Under the pieces are notes generated by a model that was not told where the DNA came from, searched no databases, and saw nothing but the letters and a program-made list of their open reading frames with translations. The position numbers and the translations under genes were made by a program. Below, one piece after another: positions 25,474 to 35,451 of a DNA stretch of 64,000 nt. Numbering within the stretch: position 1 is the first letter of the stretch; each line of letters starts with the position of its first letter. This DNA is from Flavobacterium salilacus subsp. salilacus (lineage in GTDB: Bacteria > Bacteroidota > Bacteroidia > Flavobacteriales > Flavobacteriaceae), in assembly GCF_004634195.1 (NCBI RefSeq), contig NZ_SKBP01000008.1:78684-142683 (forward strand), written 5' to 3'.

Positions 25474-26091
25474 TTATTCGCCCATATAGGTTAGTGTTTT
25501 CCACATGGTATCAATAAGCTCTTTACTGGTTTTAGAATATTCTTCGGTAGCTATCATGGTTAAAATAAGAATGCCCTCATCCCTGCTCCCTATGGAGGCA
25601 ACCTCATAAATACTGGTATCGCCTTTATACGTCAATACAGCTTTGCCAACCTTGATTTCCCTTCCGGACTTTAGTTTGGTTACATAGTCTTCCCGGCGCA
25701 TTTCATAGCCATAATCAACACTCTCTTTAACAACCTCGTTCAACATAAGTTCGTTAAGCATTTCAGGGTTAATACCATCATATTTCTGAATAATAAAACC
25801 CGATCCTTCGGCAGTCATTACCATAACTTGCGAAATTCCGTCTTCAAGGTCAACTTTTGAGGTTTTAAAATCTTTACTGTATTTAAAACTGAAAAGATCA
25901 TCATTATAAGTCAGCGTATCTTTAGAAAAAACTTTAAAAGTAACCGCTTTACCGCCTACAGAAGTTTCATAATTACGATCAAGAGCTATAGGCATTACTT
26001 TACCGTTAATCTCAATTAAATAATCTTCTTGGGCACTAACAGTAAAAGAAATGAAAAGCAAGAAGCAGAAAAATGGTAGTTTTAATTTCAT
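25474..26091 (-). CDS. Exported hypothetical protein (205 aa)
   Basis: The ATG at 26091 gives a signal peptide (LPFFCFLLFISFTVSAQ). The mature chain looks beta-rich and ends with KTSKELIDTMWKTLTYMGE, the helix that closes lipoprotein-like proteins of the PsbP/Mog1-like shape. Segments such as GSGFIIQKYDG, VLTYKGDTSIYEVASIG and EGILILTMIATEEY fit such a fold. This fold call is tentative. A longer frame up to 26133 exists but would bury the signal peptide. The gene follows the tRNA operon on the same strand but is separated from it by an intrinsic terminator. Function unknown. Confidence 0.68.
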   Translation of the reverse strand: MKLKLPFFCFLLFISFTVSAQEDYLIEINGKVMPIALDRNYETSVGGKAVTFKVFSKDTLTYNDDLFSFKYSKDFKTSKVDLEDGISQVMVMTAEGSGFIIQKYDGINPEMLNELMLNEVVKESVDYGYEMRREDYVTKLKSGREIKVGKAVLTYKGDTSIYEVASIGSRDEGILILTMIATEEYSKTSKELIDTMWKTLTYMGE

Positions 26092-26186
26092 AACAAGCGT
26101 TGTGTAAATTGTTAAAGCCCAAATATAAAGCAAAAGATATTAACACTACTTTAACTAAACATCAAAAAGTTAAAATCTAAAGGCAT

Positions 26187-26215
26187 AAAAAAAGCCCCGA
26201 TAAATATCGGGGCTT
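26187..26215 (-). terminator. Intrinsic terminator of the tRNA operon
   Basis: Stem aagccccgata (26192-26202) / tatcggggctt (26205-26215). On the minus strand it is followed by a run of T (the A run 26187-26193 on the plus strand) and lies just past the 3' end of tRNA-Leu. Confidence 0.92.
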
Positions 26216-26224
26216 ATAACTCTG

Positions 26225-26310
26225 TACTCAAGGCGGGACTTGAACCCGCACGGGCATTACTGCCCACTGGATTTTAAGTCCAGCGTGTCTACCAATTCCA
26301 CCACTCGAGC
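26225..26310 (-). tRNA. tRNA-Leu, anticodon TAA
   Basis: Read on the minus strand: acceptor GCTCGAG pairs with CTTGAGT (one G-T pair at each of two positions). The anticodon arm CTGGACTTAAAATCCAG has anticodon TAA. A long variable arm (TGGGCAGTAATGCCCG) marks a class II tRNA, and GGTTCAAGTCC is the T arm. 86 nt, no encoded CCA. Confidence 0.95.
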
Positions 26311-26327
26311 ATAACAGGTAGTGTTAG

Positions 26328-26400
26328 AGCGAAAAACGGGATTCGAACCCGCGACCTCAACCTTGGCAAGGTTGCGCTCTACCAACTGAGCTATTTTCGC
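26328..26400 (-). tRNA. tRNA-Gly, anticodon GCC
   Basis: Minus-strand acceptor GCGAAAA pairs with TTTTCGC. The D arm is AGCTCAGTTGGTAGAGC, the anticodon stem-loop CAACCTTGCCAAGGTTG has anticodon GCC, and GGGTTCGAATCCC is the T arm. 73 nt, no encoded CCA. It is 17 nt upstream of tRNA-Leu on the same transcript. Confidence 0.96.
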
Positions 26401-26440
26401 ATTATATCAAGTACCGCTGTTTATTTCAGTATTGCGAGTG

Positions 26441-26470
26441 CAAATGTAGCACATTTATTTATTTTTGCAA
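26441..26470 (-). promoter_or_regulatory. Promoter of the tRNA-Gly/tRNA-Leu operon
   Basis: On the minus strand TTG (26470-26468), 19 nt, TACATTTG (26448-26441): a perfect Bacteroidota promoter. Its predicted start, near 26434, is about 34 nt before tRNA-Gly. Confidence 0.82.
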
Positions 26471-26601
26471 GGCTTTTTATAAAAATTTTCAACCAAATAA
26501 GATAACTTTCTGATAACGTTAACCTTAAATAATAAACATCTTTCACACCATTACTACTGCTGTAATCACAATTGTAATTTACGAAGCATAGCAGGGTGAA
26601 A

Positions 26602-29208
26602 CTACTTTGTAAGCATACGTTTTATCTCGTTCAGTTTCATCAAAGCCTCTACAGGGGTAAGGGTATTAATATCGAGGTTTACTATCTCCTCTTTTATTTC
26701 TTCCAGTAACGGGTCGTCAAGATTAAAAAAGCTCAATTGCAATTCGTCTTTGGCAGCTTCTTTTATAGTACCCAGTGCTTCGCCGGAATGGTCTTTTTCC
26801 AGCTTTTTGAGCATTTTTTGTGCTTTCTGTATTACCGTTTGTGGCATTCCCGCCATTTTAGCCACATGAATACCAAAACTGTGCGCCGAACCGCCTTTTA
26901 CCAGCTTACGGATGAACAACACCGTATCTTTCAGTTCTTTTACTGATACATTGTAGTTTTGGATGCGTTCAAAAATATCCTGCATCTCGTTTAACTCATG
27001 GTAATGCGTTGCAAAAAGCGTTTTGGGCTGTGCAGGATGTTCATGTAAAAACTCGGCTATTGCCCAAGCAATCGATATACCGTCATACGTACTGGTACCC
27101 CGCCCTATCTCATCGAGCAGTATCAGGCTGCGGTCAGATATATTATTCAGAATGCTTGCCGTTTCGTTCATTTCGACCATAAATGTCGATTCACCCATCG
27201 AGATATTATCAGAAGCTCCTACCCTTGTAAAAATTTTATCTACCGTACCCATACGCACGCTCTCGGCAGGCACAAAGCTCCCCATCTGCGCCAACAGCAC
27301 TATAAGAGCCGTTTGCCGTAATATTGCCGACTTACCCGACATATTGGGTCCGGTAATCATTATTATCTGCTGCGAAGCCCTATCCAAATAAACATTGTTG
27401 GTAATGTAAGGCGTACCCACAGGCAATTGCTTTTCTATTACAGGGTGACGCCCCTCTTTAATATCCAGCTCAAAACTATCATCTATTTCGGGGCATACAT
27501 ACTTGTTTTCTATTGCCAGTTGTGCAAATGACATGAGGCAATCTACCTGTGCTATTAAACTCGCATTGAGCTGTACGGGCTTTATATACGTAGCTATCCA
27601 CACCACCAGTTGGTCAAACAATTGCGTTTCCAGTTGGTGTATCTTTTCCTCTGCACCTAATATCTTGGTTTCATACTCCTTTAGTTCTTCGGTAATGTAA
27701 CGTTCGGCATTTACCAACGTTTGTTTACGTATCCACTCCGCAGGCACTTTGTCTTTATGCGTGTTGCGCACTTCTATATAATACCCGAAAACATTATTAA
27801 AAGCTATTTTAAGCGAAGTAATGCCCGTCCGTTCGGCTTCCCTCTTTTCGATACCTTCCAAAAATTCTTTGCCTGAATAGGCTATACTGCGCAGTTCGTC
27901 CAGTTCGGGATGTATCCCTTTTGCAATAGCATTACCCTTATTTATCGATACGGGAGCATCAGCGTTAAGCGTTTCTTTTATCTTTTCGCGAAGCAAGTCG
28001 CAACTGTGCAGGCTGTCGCCAATGGCTTTCAGCGCATCGTTCTTACTTTCCAGAGCCAGTTGTTTTATTGGGATAATCGCATCCAGCGAATCTTTCAGGT
28101 TCACCACCTCGCGGGGCGATACCTTGCCCGTAGCAATTTTGGAGATAAGCCTTTCCAAATCGCTTATCTGTTTTACCTGCTGCTGTATTTTTTGTAATAC
28201 GGTGTTGTTTTCTTTCAAGTAAGCCACTACCTCATGGCGCGCCCTTACTTTATTGGCATCCTTTAACGGAAGTGCCAGCCAGCGTTTCAGCAGCCTGCCA
28301 CCCATAGGCGAGAGCGTCCTGTCGATAACATCCAGCAAAGTAACCGCATTATGGTTATTGCTATGGTATAATTCAAGATTACGAATGGTAAAACGATCCA
28401 TCCACACATAAGCATCTTCAGCTATACGCTGAATTGTTGTTATATGTTGTACTTTGTTATGTTGTGTTTCGGACAGGTAGTATAACACCGCCCCAGAGGC
28501 GATTACTCCCTCCTGTAAATCTTCTATACCAAAACCTTTCAGTGAGTTTGTCCCAAAATGAGTTGTCAGGCTCTCAAAAGCATAATCTTCTTTATATACC
28601 CAGTCTTCCAGATAGAATGCATGATAATCTTCGCCAAAGGTTTCGCGGAAATTGGTTTTTTCATTTTTAGCAACTAATACTTCGCTGGGGCTGAAGTTTT
28701 GCAGCAATTTGTCGATATACTCTTCGTTACCCTGCGCGGTAAGGAACTCACCTGTTGATACATCCAGAAAAGAAATACCCAGATTTTTTCGCCCGAAATA
28801 TACCGATGCCAAAAAGTTATTTGATTTGGATTGCAGTACCTCATCGTTCATAGACACCCCGGGCGTAACCAGTTCGGTAACACCGCGCTTCACAATAGTT
28901 TTGGTCATCTTGGGGTCTTCAAGCTGGTCGCATATTGCCACACGCAATCCTGCTTTTACCAGTTTGGGCAAATAGGTATTTAACGAATGGTGCGGAAACC
29001 CTGCCAATGCGGTTTCTGTTTCGCTGCCTGCACCGCGCTTGGTAAGTACTATGCCCAGTATTCCGGCTGCCCTTACGGCATCTTCGCCAAAGGTTTCATA
29101 AAAATCGCCCACTCGAAACAACAGGCAGGCATCAGGATACTTTGCCTTTATGGTGTTGTACTGTTTCATCAACGGGGTTTCTTTTCCTTTTTTTTCTTTA
29201 GCTGCCAA
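26602..29208 (-). CDS. mutS: DNA mismatch repair protein MutS
   Basis: 868 aa, the usual MutS length (~850). It recognises mismatches and starts repair with MutL. The N-terminal mismatch-binding domain has [17 protein letters not shown] (Phe-x-Glu wedge motif). The core includes [14 protein letters not shown]. The ATPase has Walker A at 620-627 (GPNMSGKS), [16 protein letters not shown] (Walker B/signature) and LFATHYHEL. The C-terminal helix-turn-helix region and a ~60-residue tail complete it. The start is probably TTG at 29208, because upstream in-frame codons reach a stop without an ATG. The gene is divergent from the SpoU-type methylase gene. Confidence 0.97.
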   Translation of the reverse strand: MAAKEKKGKETPLMKQYNTIKAKYPDACLLFRVGDFYETFGEDAVRAAGILGIVLTKRGAGSETETALAGFPHHSLNTYLPKLVKAGLRVAICDQLEDPKMTKTIVKRGVTELVTPGVSMNDEVLQSKSNNFLASVYFGRKNLGISFLDVSTGEFLTAQGNEEYIDKLLQNFSPSEVLVAKNEKTNFRETFGEDYHAFYLEDWVYKEDYAFESLTTHFGTNSLKGFGIEDLQEGVIASGAVLYYLSETQHNKVQHITTIQRIAEDAYVWMDRFTIRNLELYHSNNHNAVTLLDVIDRTLSPMGGRLLKRWLALPLKDANKVRARHEVVAYLKENNTVLQKIQQQVKQISDLERLISKIATGKVSPREVVNLKDSLDAIIPIKQLALESKNDALKAIGDSLHSCDLLREKIKETLNADAPVSINKGNAIAKGIHPELDELRSIAYSGKEFLEGIEKREAERTGITSLKIAFNNVFGYYIEVRNTHKDKVPAEWIRKQTLVNAERYITEELKEYETKILGAEEKIHQLETQLFDQLVVWIATYIKPVQLNASLIAQVDCLMSFAQLAIENKYVCPEIDDSFELDIKEGRHPVIEKQLPVGTPYITNNVYLDRASQQIIMITGPNMSGKSAILRQTALIVLLAQMGSFVPAESVRMGTVDKIFTRVGASDNISMGESTFMVEMNETASILNNISDRSLILLDEIGRGTSTYDGISIAWAIAEFLHEHPAQPKTLFATHYHELNEMQDIFERIQNYNVSVKELKDTVLFIRKLVKGGSAHSFGIHVAKMAGMPQTVIQKAQKMLKKLEKDHSGEALGTIKEAAKDELQLSFFNLDDPLLEEIKEEIVNLDINTLTPVEALMKLNEIKRMLTK

Positions 29209-29310
29209 GAGAATACTTTTATGAGTTACTAAGAAGCGAATTTAATCAAAATACCAAAAACTAAACACCGATGTTTGTAATTGGTGGATAAGTAAACCGG
29301 ATAGATTGTT

Positions 29311-29318
29311 TATTTTTG
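29311..29318 (+). promoter_or_regulatory. -7 box of the TrmH-type methylase gene
   Basis: TATTTTTG, 20 nt before the ATG at 29339; the in-frame upstream ATG at 29306 lies ahead of this box and so is not the start. No -33 TTG at proper spacing. Confidence 0.5.
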
Positions 29319-29338
29319 CTTTTTACCGATTTTATACC

Positions 29339-29881
29339 ATGAGAAAACTCGAAAACAGCGAACTGGACAGGAAAAGTGTTGAAGATTTTAAAAAGGCAGA
29401 GAAAACGCCGCTTATTATACTATTAGACAACATCAGGAGCCTGCATAATATAGGCTCAGTATTCCGTACGGCAGATGCTTTCCTTGTAGAGAAAATATAC
29501 CTGTGCGGTATTACGGCAGTACCGCCCAATAAAGAAATTCATAAAACAGCCCTGGGCGCAACCGAAACCGTTGCTTGGGAATACAACAACGATGTTCTGG
29601 AAGTTATCACATCACTCCAAAAAGAGGGCGTGGATGTATGGGCGGTGGAGCAGGTAGAAGATGCTGTTTTCTTAAACGACTTTATACCCGAAGAAGGTAA
29701 AAAGTATGCCATTATTTTTGGGAACGAGGTAAAAGGAGTGTCGCAAAAAGCCATTGAGTTATGCAGTGGCAGTATCGAAATACCGCAATTAGGGACTAAA
29801 CATTCCCTCAACATATCCGTAAGTACAGGTATAGTTGTATGGGATATCTTCCAAAAAAACTATACAAAACACAAGGTATAG
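29339..29881 (+). CDS. TrmH/SpoU-family RNA 2'-O-methyltransferase
   Basis: 180 aa SPOUT-fold enzyme that transfers methyl from SAM to a ribose 2'-OH in tRNA or rRNA. Motif 1 is LLDNIRSLHNIGSVFRTADAF with the catalytic Arg. Motif 2 is YAIIFGNEVKGVSQKAIELC, and motif 3 is IPQLGTKHSLNISVSTGIVVWD, which forms the knot and SAM pocket. There is no N-terminal RNA-binding extension, as in TrmL-like short members. The target nucleotide cannot be decided. It is divergent from mutS and 45 nt upstream of the large surface protein gene. Confidence 0.92.
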   Translation: MRKLENSELDRKSVEDFKKAEKTPLIILLDNIRSLHNIGSVFRTADAFLVEKIYLCGITAVPPNKEIHKTALGATETVAWEYNNDVLEVITSLQKEGVDVWAVEQVEDAVFLNDFIPEEGKKYAIIFGNEVKGVSQKAIELCSGSIEIPQLGTKHSLNISVSTGIVVWDIFQKNYTKHKV

Positions 29882-29926
29882 GCATAATTGGCTATATTTA
29901 TGCATTGCGTTTTTTATATTTACGAA

Positions 29927-32900
29927 ATGAATAATTTTAATCAGCCTTTTTTAAGAATAAATAATTTAAAGCAATGCTTTTTTACAGTATTGTTTTTTAT
30001 ATCGTTATCGCCCGGTATTAAGGCGCAAAATAATGATGCCCCTGTATTAACGGCAACAGGAAACCAGATATATTGCCCCGGCGGAAGCCTTAACATTACA
30101 ACTGCTTTTACTATTACTGATACCGATGATACCGCTACCGAGGCTATTTATATACAAATATCGTCAGGATATCAAAACGGGCAGGATGTACTTACCCTTA
30201 CAGGAACACACCCCGGTATTACAAGTTCATGGAATGCAACTTCGGCTAAATTGAGTATAACAGGAACTACAGGGCAGGATGTGTCTTATACTAATCTTAT
30301 TGCTGCTGTAGAAGATGTAGTTTATGCTAATACTGCTCTTAACCCGATACCCGGCACAAGAACCTTTTCTATAACCGTTGGGCAAGCCAACTATCTCGAA
30401 TCTACCAATCATTATTACCTCTATATCCCTCAGCAGGGCATACACTGGAATGCTGCCAGAGTTGCTGCGGAGGCATCAACCTATTACGGATTGCAAGGTT
30501 ATCTTGCCACCATATTATCTGAAGATGAAGCGCAGCTTATAGGCGAACAGGCATTAGGCACAGGCTGGATAGGCGGTACCGATGAAGCTACTGAAGGCGT
30601 ATGGAAATGGGTTACAGGTCCTGAGGCAGGTACTACTTTTTGGAACGGAGGACCTAACGGCAGCACCCCAAATTATGAATTTTGGAATAATGGCGAGCCT
30701 AATAATCAGAATAATGAAGATTATGCTCATATTACTGCACCCGGCGTAGGAATACAAGGCTCATGGAATGACCTGCCTATGGCAGGCGGTCCGAATGAAT
30801 ATGCTCCTCAGGGTTATATAGTAGAATATGGCGGTATGCCCGGCGACCCTATATTACAGATATCGGCTGCCACAACTATAACCATTCTGGAAATTACCAG
30901 CACAGGATCGAGCGCAGCATGCGGGAGTGGTCCTGTAACACTGTTAGCCGGCGCGGGAGTTAATGATGTGTACTGGTACACCGCAGCAACAGGAGGCACA
31001 CCCGTACATACAGGCACCAGCTATACTACTCCTGCCATTACCGCTACTACTACATACTATGTATCTGCTTATGATGAAACGTGTACCACCGCCACACGAA
31101 CACCCGTTGTTGCTACCATATACCCGTTACCCACCGTTACTTCAGGAGCAACACCGCCTGCTATTTGCGGTTCGGGGACAGCAACGTTGCAGGCAACAGC
31201 ATCTAACGGAACAATAAACTGGTATAATGCCGCAACAGGCGGTAACCTTGTAGGAACGGGCAACACTATTACCAGTCCGGTTATAAACAATACCACAACT
31301 TTCTATGCCGAAGCGGTAAACAGTAACAACTGCCCGTCGGCAACACGAACAGCAATAACCATAACAGTAACACCACTGCCCACTATAACCACCATAACTA
31401 CCCCGCCCGCATTGTGCGGTTCGGGTACGGCACCGCTTAGCGCAACGCCATCAGCAGGCTCAATAAACTGGTACAATGCTGCAACAGGCGGTACTCTTAT
31501 AGGATCGGGCAATACTATTACAAGCCCCTCTGTAACGGGTACGACAACTTTTTATGCCGAAGCTATTAATAATGGCTGCATATCTGCAAACCGTACCCCT
31601 ATTACGGTAACGGTAAACCCATTGCCCACCATTACAGCTACATCACCTGTTAACCTGTGTGTGGAAGGCACAGTAACACTTACCGCTACGCCCTCAACAG
31701 GTACTGTTAACTGGTACAACCAGGCTATAGGAGGCACAGCCCTGGCAACAGGAAGCAACACTTTTACAACTCCGTTTATCAATACGAATACTACCTATTA
31801 TGCCGAAGCAGTTAGCAATAATGGTTGTATATCGGCAACGCGCGCTGCTGTTGTTGTAAATGTTGTACCCTTGCCCACTGTTACGGCAACATCGCCTATA
31901 GCTTTGTGTGCAGGAGATACGGCAACACTCGAAGCACAAACCACTGCCGGAACGGTTAATTGGTACACACAGCCCAGTGGCGGTACTCCGGCAGGGACAG
32001 GAACGCCTTTTACTACTCCTGTACTTACCACATCTGTAACTTATTATGCCGAAGCGGTTAGCAGCGAAGGCTGCGCATCAGCCGGTCGGGCTGCGGTAAC
32101 TATCAACGTTAGCCCCTATCCTACCATAAGCGCTACAATACCCGATACTATTTGCGGTGGAGGCAGTGTTACACTACAGGCAACTCCATCGGTAGGTATC
32201 ATCAACTGGTATGATGCCGCAACGGGCGGAAACCTTATAGGGACAGGAAACAGTATAGCAAGCCCTGTTATAAATGCTACCACAACTTTTTATGCGGAAG
32301 CCGTAAATAACGATTGCCTTTCGGAAAATCGCGTAGCGGTTACCGTAACCGTAAACCCATTACCTACCATTACGGTAACAGCTCCCGAAGTACAACTTTG
32401 TCAAGAAGGCGTTGCCATACTGGAAGCAACAGCATCTGACGGGGTAATCAACTGGTATGCTGATGAAACGGGAGGCTCGCTACTATTTAGCGGTAATGAA
32501 TTTGAAACACCTTTTTTAACCGAAAGCACTACCTATTATGCGGAAGCGGTTAGCATTGCTAACTGTGTTTCGGCAGAACGCACTGCGGTAACGGTAGTAA
32601 TAACACCCTTACCTACCTTAACTGCTGATGTTGATGTAACAACCTGCTTTGACAACCCAACACTATTAGAAGCCACACCATCGGCAGGAACAATAAACTG
32701 GTACACCGATGCAACAGGGGGTACGCCTATAGCCACAGGTACAGCATTTACCACACCGGCACTAACGGAAGATGCTGTATATTATGCCGAAGCAGTGCAT
32801 AACGGTTGCCCATCGGCAGTACGAACGGCAATAAATATAACTGTAGTACCGCTACCCGAGGCGGGTGCTGATGAGGCTGTCCTGTTTTGTGAGAATGACA

Positions 32901-33532
32901 CGGAACTGTTGGATGCCGAAATTGATGATGATGTAACTTACTTATGGGATACCGGTGAAACCACACCCCGAATTACCATTGACGAGGCAGGAACTTATAC
33001 AGTAACAATTACCAACGCTTCGGGATGTACTGATTCGCAAACTTTTACCGCCGGTATTATTCTTGCTCCCGATATTACTGTTGTACAAGTGAACAATACA
33101 GACGAGGCTACCATTATTATGGAAGATAATACACAAGATTATGAATATTCGCATGACGGTGTAAATTATCAATCGTCGCCTGTATTTCGAGATTTGAAAG
33201 ATGGTACATATATGGCTTTTGCCCGTTCACTTAACGGATGTGGTATCGATACAAAAACATTCAGGGTATTACTGGTACAAAAATATTTTACTCCTAATAA
33301 CGATGGTATTAACGACGCCTTTACCATAGCCGGTATGGCAACCGCCTATCCGCAGGCGACGGTAACGGTGTTTGACCGTTACGGCAAAATAATTATAGGA
33401 CTAAACCGATATAATCGTGAATGGGACGGTACTTATAACGGCAATAAGCTCCCTGCAACGGACTATTGGTATATTATAAAACTAAACAGTACAAGCCCTG
33501 AAATTAAAGGGCACGTCAGCCTTGTACGCTAA
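29927..33532 (+). CDS. Large T9SS type B surface protein with C-type lectin domain and eight Ig-like repeats
   Basis: 1201 aa from ATG 29927, exported (signal peptide LFFISLSPGIKAQ). Next is a beta-rich N-terminal domain to ~155. A C-type-lectin-like domain follows (~165-310; WIGGTDEATEGVWKWV, NNGEPNNQNNEDYAH, GSWNDLP). It keeps the EPN and WND sugar/calcium motifs, which in animal lectins mean mannose-type binding. Then come eight ~82-residue Ig-like repeats, each with Cys, NWY..A..GG and TYYAEAV. After a ninth, divergent module comes a T9SS type B sorting domain (KYFTPNNDGINDAF ... VFDRYGKII ... DYWYIIKL), so it is secreted across the outer membrane and displayed or released. The 3' end overlaps the convergent HAD gene by 17 nt. 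Adhesion to glycans is inferred. Confidence 0.92.
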   Translation: MNNFNQPFLRINNLKQCFFTVLFFISLSPGIKAQNNDAPVLTATGNQIYCPGGSLNITTAFTITDTDDTATEAIYIQISSGYQNGQDVLTLTGTHPGITSSWNATSAKLSITGTTGQDVSYTNLIAAVEDVVYANTALNPIPGTRTFSITVGQANYLESTNHYYLYIPQQGIHWNAARVAAEASTYYGLQGYLATILSEDEAQLIGEQALGTGWIGGTDEATEGVWKWVTGPEAGTTFWNGGPNGSTPNYEFWNNGEPNNQNNEDYAHITAPGVGIQGSWNDLPMAGGPNEYAPQGYIVEYGGMPGDPILQISAATTITILEITSTGSSAACGSGPVTLLAGAGVNDVYWYTAATGGTPVHTGTSYTTPAITATTTYYVSAYDETCTTATRTPVVATIYPLPTVTSGATPPAICGSGTATLQATASNGTINWYNAATGGNLVGTGNTITSPVINNTTTFYAEAVNSNNCPSATRTAITITVTPLPTITTITTPPALCGSGTAPLSATPSAGSINWYNAATGGTLIGSGNTITSPSVTGTTTFYAEAINNGCISANRTPITVTVNPLPTITATSPVNLCVEGTVTLTATPSTGTVNWYNQAIGGTALATGSNTFTTPFINTNTTYYAEAVSNNGCISATRAAVVVNVVPLPTVTATSPIALCAGDTATLEAQTTAGTVNWYTQPSGGTPAGTGTPFTTPVLTTSVTYYAEAVSSEGCASAGRAAVTINVSPYPTISATIPDTICGGGSVTLQATPSVGIINWYDAATGGNLIGTGNSIASPVINATTTFYAEAVNNDCLSENRVAVTVTVNPLPTITVTAPEVQLCQEGVAILEATASDGVINWYADETGGSLLFSGNEFETPFLTESTTYYAEAVSIANCVSAERTAVTVVITPLPTLTADVDVTTCFDNPTLLEATPSAGTINWYTDATGGTPIATGTAFTTPALTEDAVYYAEAVHNGCPSAVRTAINITVVPLPEAGADEAVLFCENDTELLDAEIDDDVTYLWDTGETTPRITIDEAGTYTVTITNASGCTDSQTFTAGIILAPDITVVQVNNTDEATIIMEDNTQDYEYSHDGVNYQSSPVFRDLKDGTYMAFARSLNGCGIDTKTFRVLLVQKYFTPNNDGINDAFTIAGMATAYPQATVTVFDRYGKIIIGLNRYNREWDGTYNGNKLPATDYWYIIKLNSTSPEIKGHVSLVR
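30920..32887 (+). repeat. Eight tandem ~246-bp repeats encoding Ig-like modules
   Basis: Repeats start at a Cys codon (first at 30920) and average 82 codons over 1968 bp. Conserved DNA surrounds codons for NWY, GG and YYAEAV. Sequence is similar but not identical, so units are old duplications with divergence; copy number could still change by recombination. Confidence 0.85.
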
Positions 33533-34160
33533 CTAATTGCTTTATCAATTCTTGCAATTCGGCAGGAGTATTTGCGGTATAATCAGGTGGTGTTTGGGTT
33601 ATTGCTTCGGCTGAATCATAGCCCCAGCTTACCCAAACTACAGGTATATTACATTTGCGGCACGCTACAATATCGCGGGCTTCATCGCCTATATAGATTA
33701 CTTCTTCCCATTGCAGGTTTTTATCCTTTAATAACTTTCGAAGTAATACATCTTTACCAAAAACTTTACTCGAAGTATATATTTCGGGAATGGCAACACC
33801 CTGCATTTCGAAAAAAGACTTAATGTTTTTCTTTGCATTGGTAGAAACGATACAATAAGCATAACCCTCAGTATCAAGGGTGTTTAACAATGGCTTCATC
33901 CCTTCATTACACTGCAATCGCCCTACCGAAGCATGAAACTTTTTTATTAACGTATTGGCAATAAAAGGAATTTTGTATAATGGTATGCCTAAATAGTGAC
34001 AACGTTCTTTTATGCTCAAGCTGCGCAGGTAGTGTATGTTTTCAGAATCAAGAAGTTTATAACCTTTTTGGGTTGCCAACTCGTTATACAACTCAAAAAA
34101 TATAGCTTTCGAGTCAACCAGTGTACCGTCAAAATCGAACAGTATCAATTTTGCTTTCAT
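33516..34160 (-). CDS. HAD-superfamily hydrolase, phosphoglycolate-phosphatase-like
   Basis: 214 aa. HAD motif I is LFDFDGTLVDS with nucleophile and acid D9/D11. Motif II is AYCIVSTNAKK, motif III the Lys in SSKVFGKDVLLRKLL, and motif IV EVIYIGDEARDIVACRK. The cap is a C1 helical insertion (~20-80), which fits phosphoglycolate or related phosphomonoesterases. The substrate is uncertain. It starts 1 nt after the stop of the FolK-dNK gene (TAA-C-ATG), so the two form one unit. Its 3' end overlaps the surface protein gene by 17 nt on the opposite strand. Confidence 0.9.
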   Translation of the reverse strand: MKAKLILFDFDGTLVDSKAIFFELYNELATQKGYKLLDSENIHYLRSLSIKERCHYLGIPLYKIPFIANTLIKKFHASVGRLQCNEGMKPLLNTLDTEGYAYCIVSTNAKKNIKSFFEMQGVAIPEIYTSSKVFGKDVLLRKLLKDKNLQWEEVIYIGDEARDIVACRKCNIPVVWVSWGYDSAEAITQTPPDYTANTPAELQELIKQLVSVQG

Positions 34161-34161
34161 G

Positions 34162-35301
34162 TTATACTTGCTTTAACCTTGCCTGTATCCGGTCGAGAAT
34201 CCAGATGTAATCTTCCTGATTCTTTACAAAATCTTTGTCAGACACATCTATTACCAAAACATTCAATGCAGGTTGGGCATTGATATAATCAAGATACCCC
34301 CTGTTTATCTTTTCAAGATATTCGGGTTTAATATCCTGCTCATAATCGCGCCCGCGTTCTTGTATTTGTTGCAGTAGCCGTTCGGTATTTTGGTACAAAT
34401 ACACATACAAGTCGGGCTTAGGCATCTCTTTATAAATGATATCAAACAACTTGCGGTACAGTCTGTACTCATCTTCGTTAAGGGTAACCTTAGAGAAGAT
34501 AAGTGATTTGAAGATATGATAATCAGCAACTACAAAGTCGCGGAACAGGTCGAACTGTGCCAAATCATCGGAAAGCTGATGGTAACGATCGGCAAGGAAA
34601 GCCATCTCCAACGAAAAAGCATAGCGATTCTGGTCTTTATAAAACTTGGGCAGGAACGGGTTATCGGCAAAACGCTCCAGTACCAGCTTGGCATTAAAAT
34701 CTTCGGCAATTTTACCCGAAAGGGTTGTTTTTCCTGCACCTATATTCCCTTCTATGGCAATGTAATTAAGGCTTTCAGGATTGTATTCCTGTAATGGCGA
34801 GGGTATTGTTGCCACTTTTACGCAAGGGCTGCCGTCCGGTGAGGCAGCTATAAGCTCTGCAATAGTTTTATGCATCCAGGGGTGTTCCCAGCGCGGGTTT
34901 ATATCACGTAGCGGGTATAGTACAAAATTTCTTTCGTGCATGCGGGGGTGTGGTACCGCAAGGTTTTCTGTAGCCACAACCTCATCATTAAATGCTACAA
35001 TATCTATATCGATAACGCGGGCAAGATATCCTGCGCTTTTCTGCCTTACACGTCCTGCGCCTTCCTCTGCCGCCAGTAATGCTTCGAGTAATACCTGCGG
35101 TGTTTTGCAGGTATGTACCAAAACGGCACAGTTGTAAAAATCATCGCTTTCAAAACCCCAGGCAGGGGTTTCATATACCGCCGAAACTTTTACTACAGTG
35201 GCAATATGATTATGGATGTATTGCACACACGAGGCAAGATGCTGCTGCCTGTCGCCCTGATTACTGCCTATGGATAAAATTGCCTGATTTTGAAACTTCA
35301 T
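34162..35301 (-). CDS. Bifunctional HPPK (FolK) - deoxynucleoside kinase fusion
   Basis: 379 aa with two complete enzymes in one chain. Residues ~8-135 are 6-hydroxymethyl-dihydropterin pyrophosphokinase (folate synthesis): LSIGSNQGDR, WGFESDDFYNCAV and the metal-binding D98/D100 in RVIDIDIV, then PHPRMHERNFVLYPL. Residues ~180-379 are a deoxyribonucleoside kinase (dNTP salvage): P-loop E184-T192 (EGNIGAGKT), LERFADNPFLPKFY, FLADRYHQL, PDLYVYL and ERGRDYEQ. Linker ~140-178. The fusion joins folate/thymidylate supply with nucleoside salvage. Similar fusions are known to me from flavobacteria, where the kinase prefers deoxyadenosine; the specificity here is inferred. Both halves look catalytically intact. 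Confidence 0.93.
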   Translation of the reverse strand: MKFQNQAILSIGSNQGDRQQHLASCVQYIHNHIATVVKVSAVYETPAWGFESDDFYNCAVLVHTCKTPQVLLEALLAAEEGAGRVRQKSAGYLARVIDIDIVAFNDEVVATENLAVPHPRMHERNFVLYPLRDINPRWEHPWMHKTIAELIAASPDGSPCVKVATIPSPLQEYNPESLNYIAIEGNIGAGKTTLSGKIAEDFNAKLVLERFADNPFLPKFYKDQNRYAFSLEMAFLADRYHQLSDDLAQFDLFRDFVVADYHIFKSLIFSKVTLNEDEYRLYRKLFDIIYKEMPKPDLYVYLYQNTERLLQQIQERGRDYEQDIKPEYLEKINRGYLDYINAQPALNVLVIDVSDKDFVKNQEDYIWILDRIQARLKQV

Positions 35302-35411
35302 AAGAGATGCAAAGTAAATAAAACAATTTTAAATGCAGTACAGATATGTGGGCTGGTGTTAATAAATTTTAGCGATATAGGTAATTACAACAATGGCTGT
35401 AACATAATATG

Positions 35412-35419
35412 TATTTTTG
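35412..35419 (+). promoter_or_regulatory. -7 box of sppA
   Basis: TATTTTTG, 32 nt before the sppA ATG. No TTG at the -33 position. Confidence 0.5.
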
Positions 35420-35451
35420 CTACATATACTTAAAATTTAAATCGTATTTAT

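Noticed and set aside
30920..32887. Tandem repeat array considered as CRISPR
   Set aside because: The ~246-bp units are coding, in frame and all similar; they have no short identical repeats with unique spacers, and they encode Ig-like modules.
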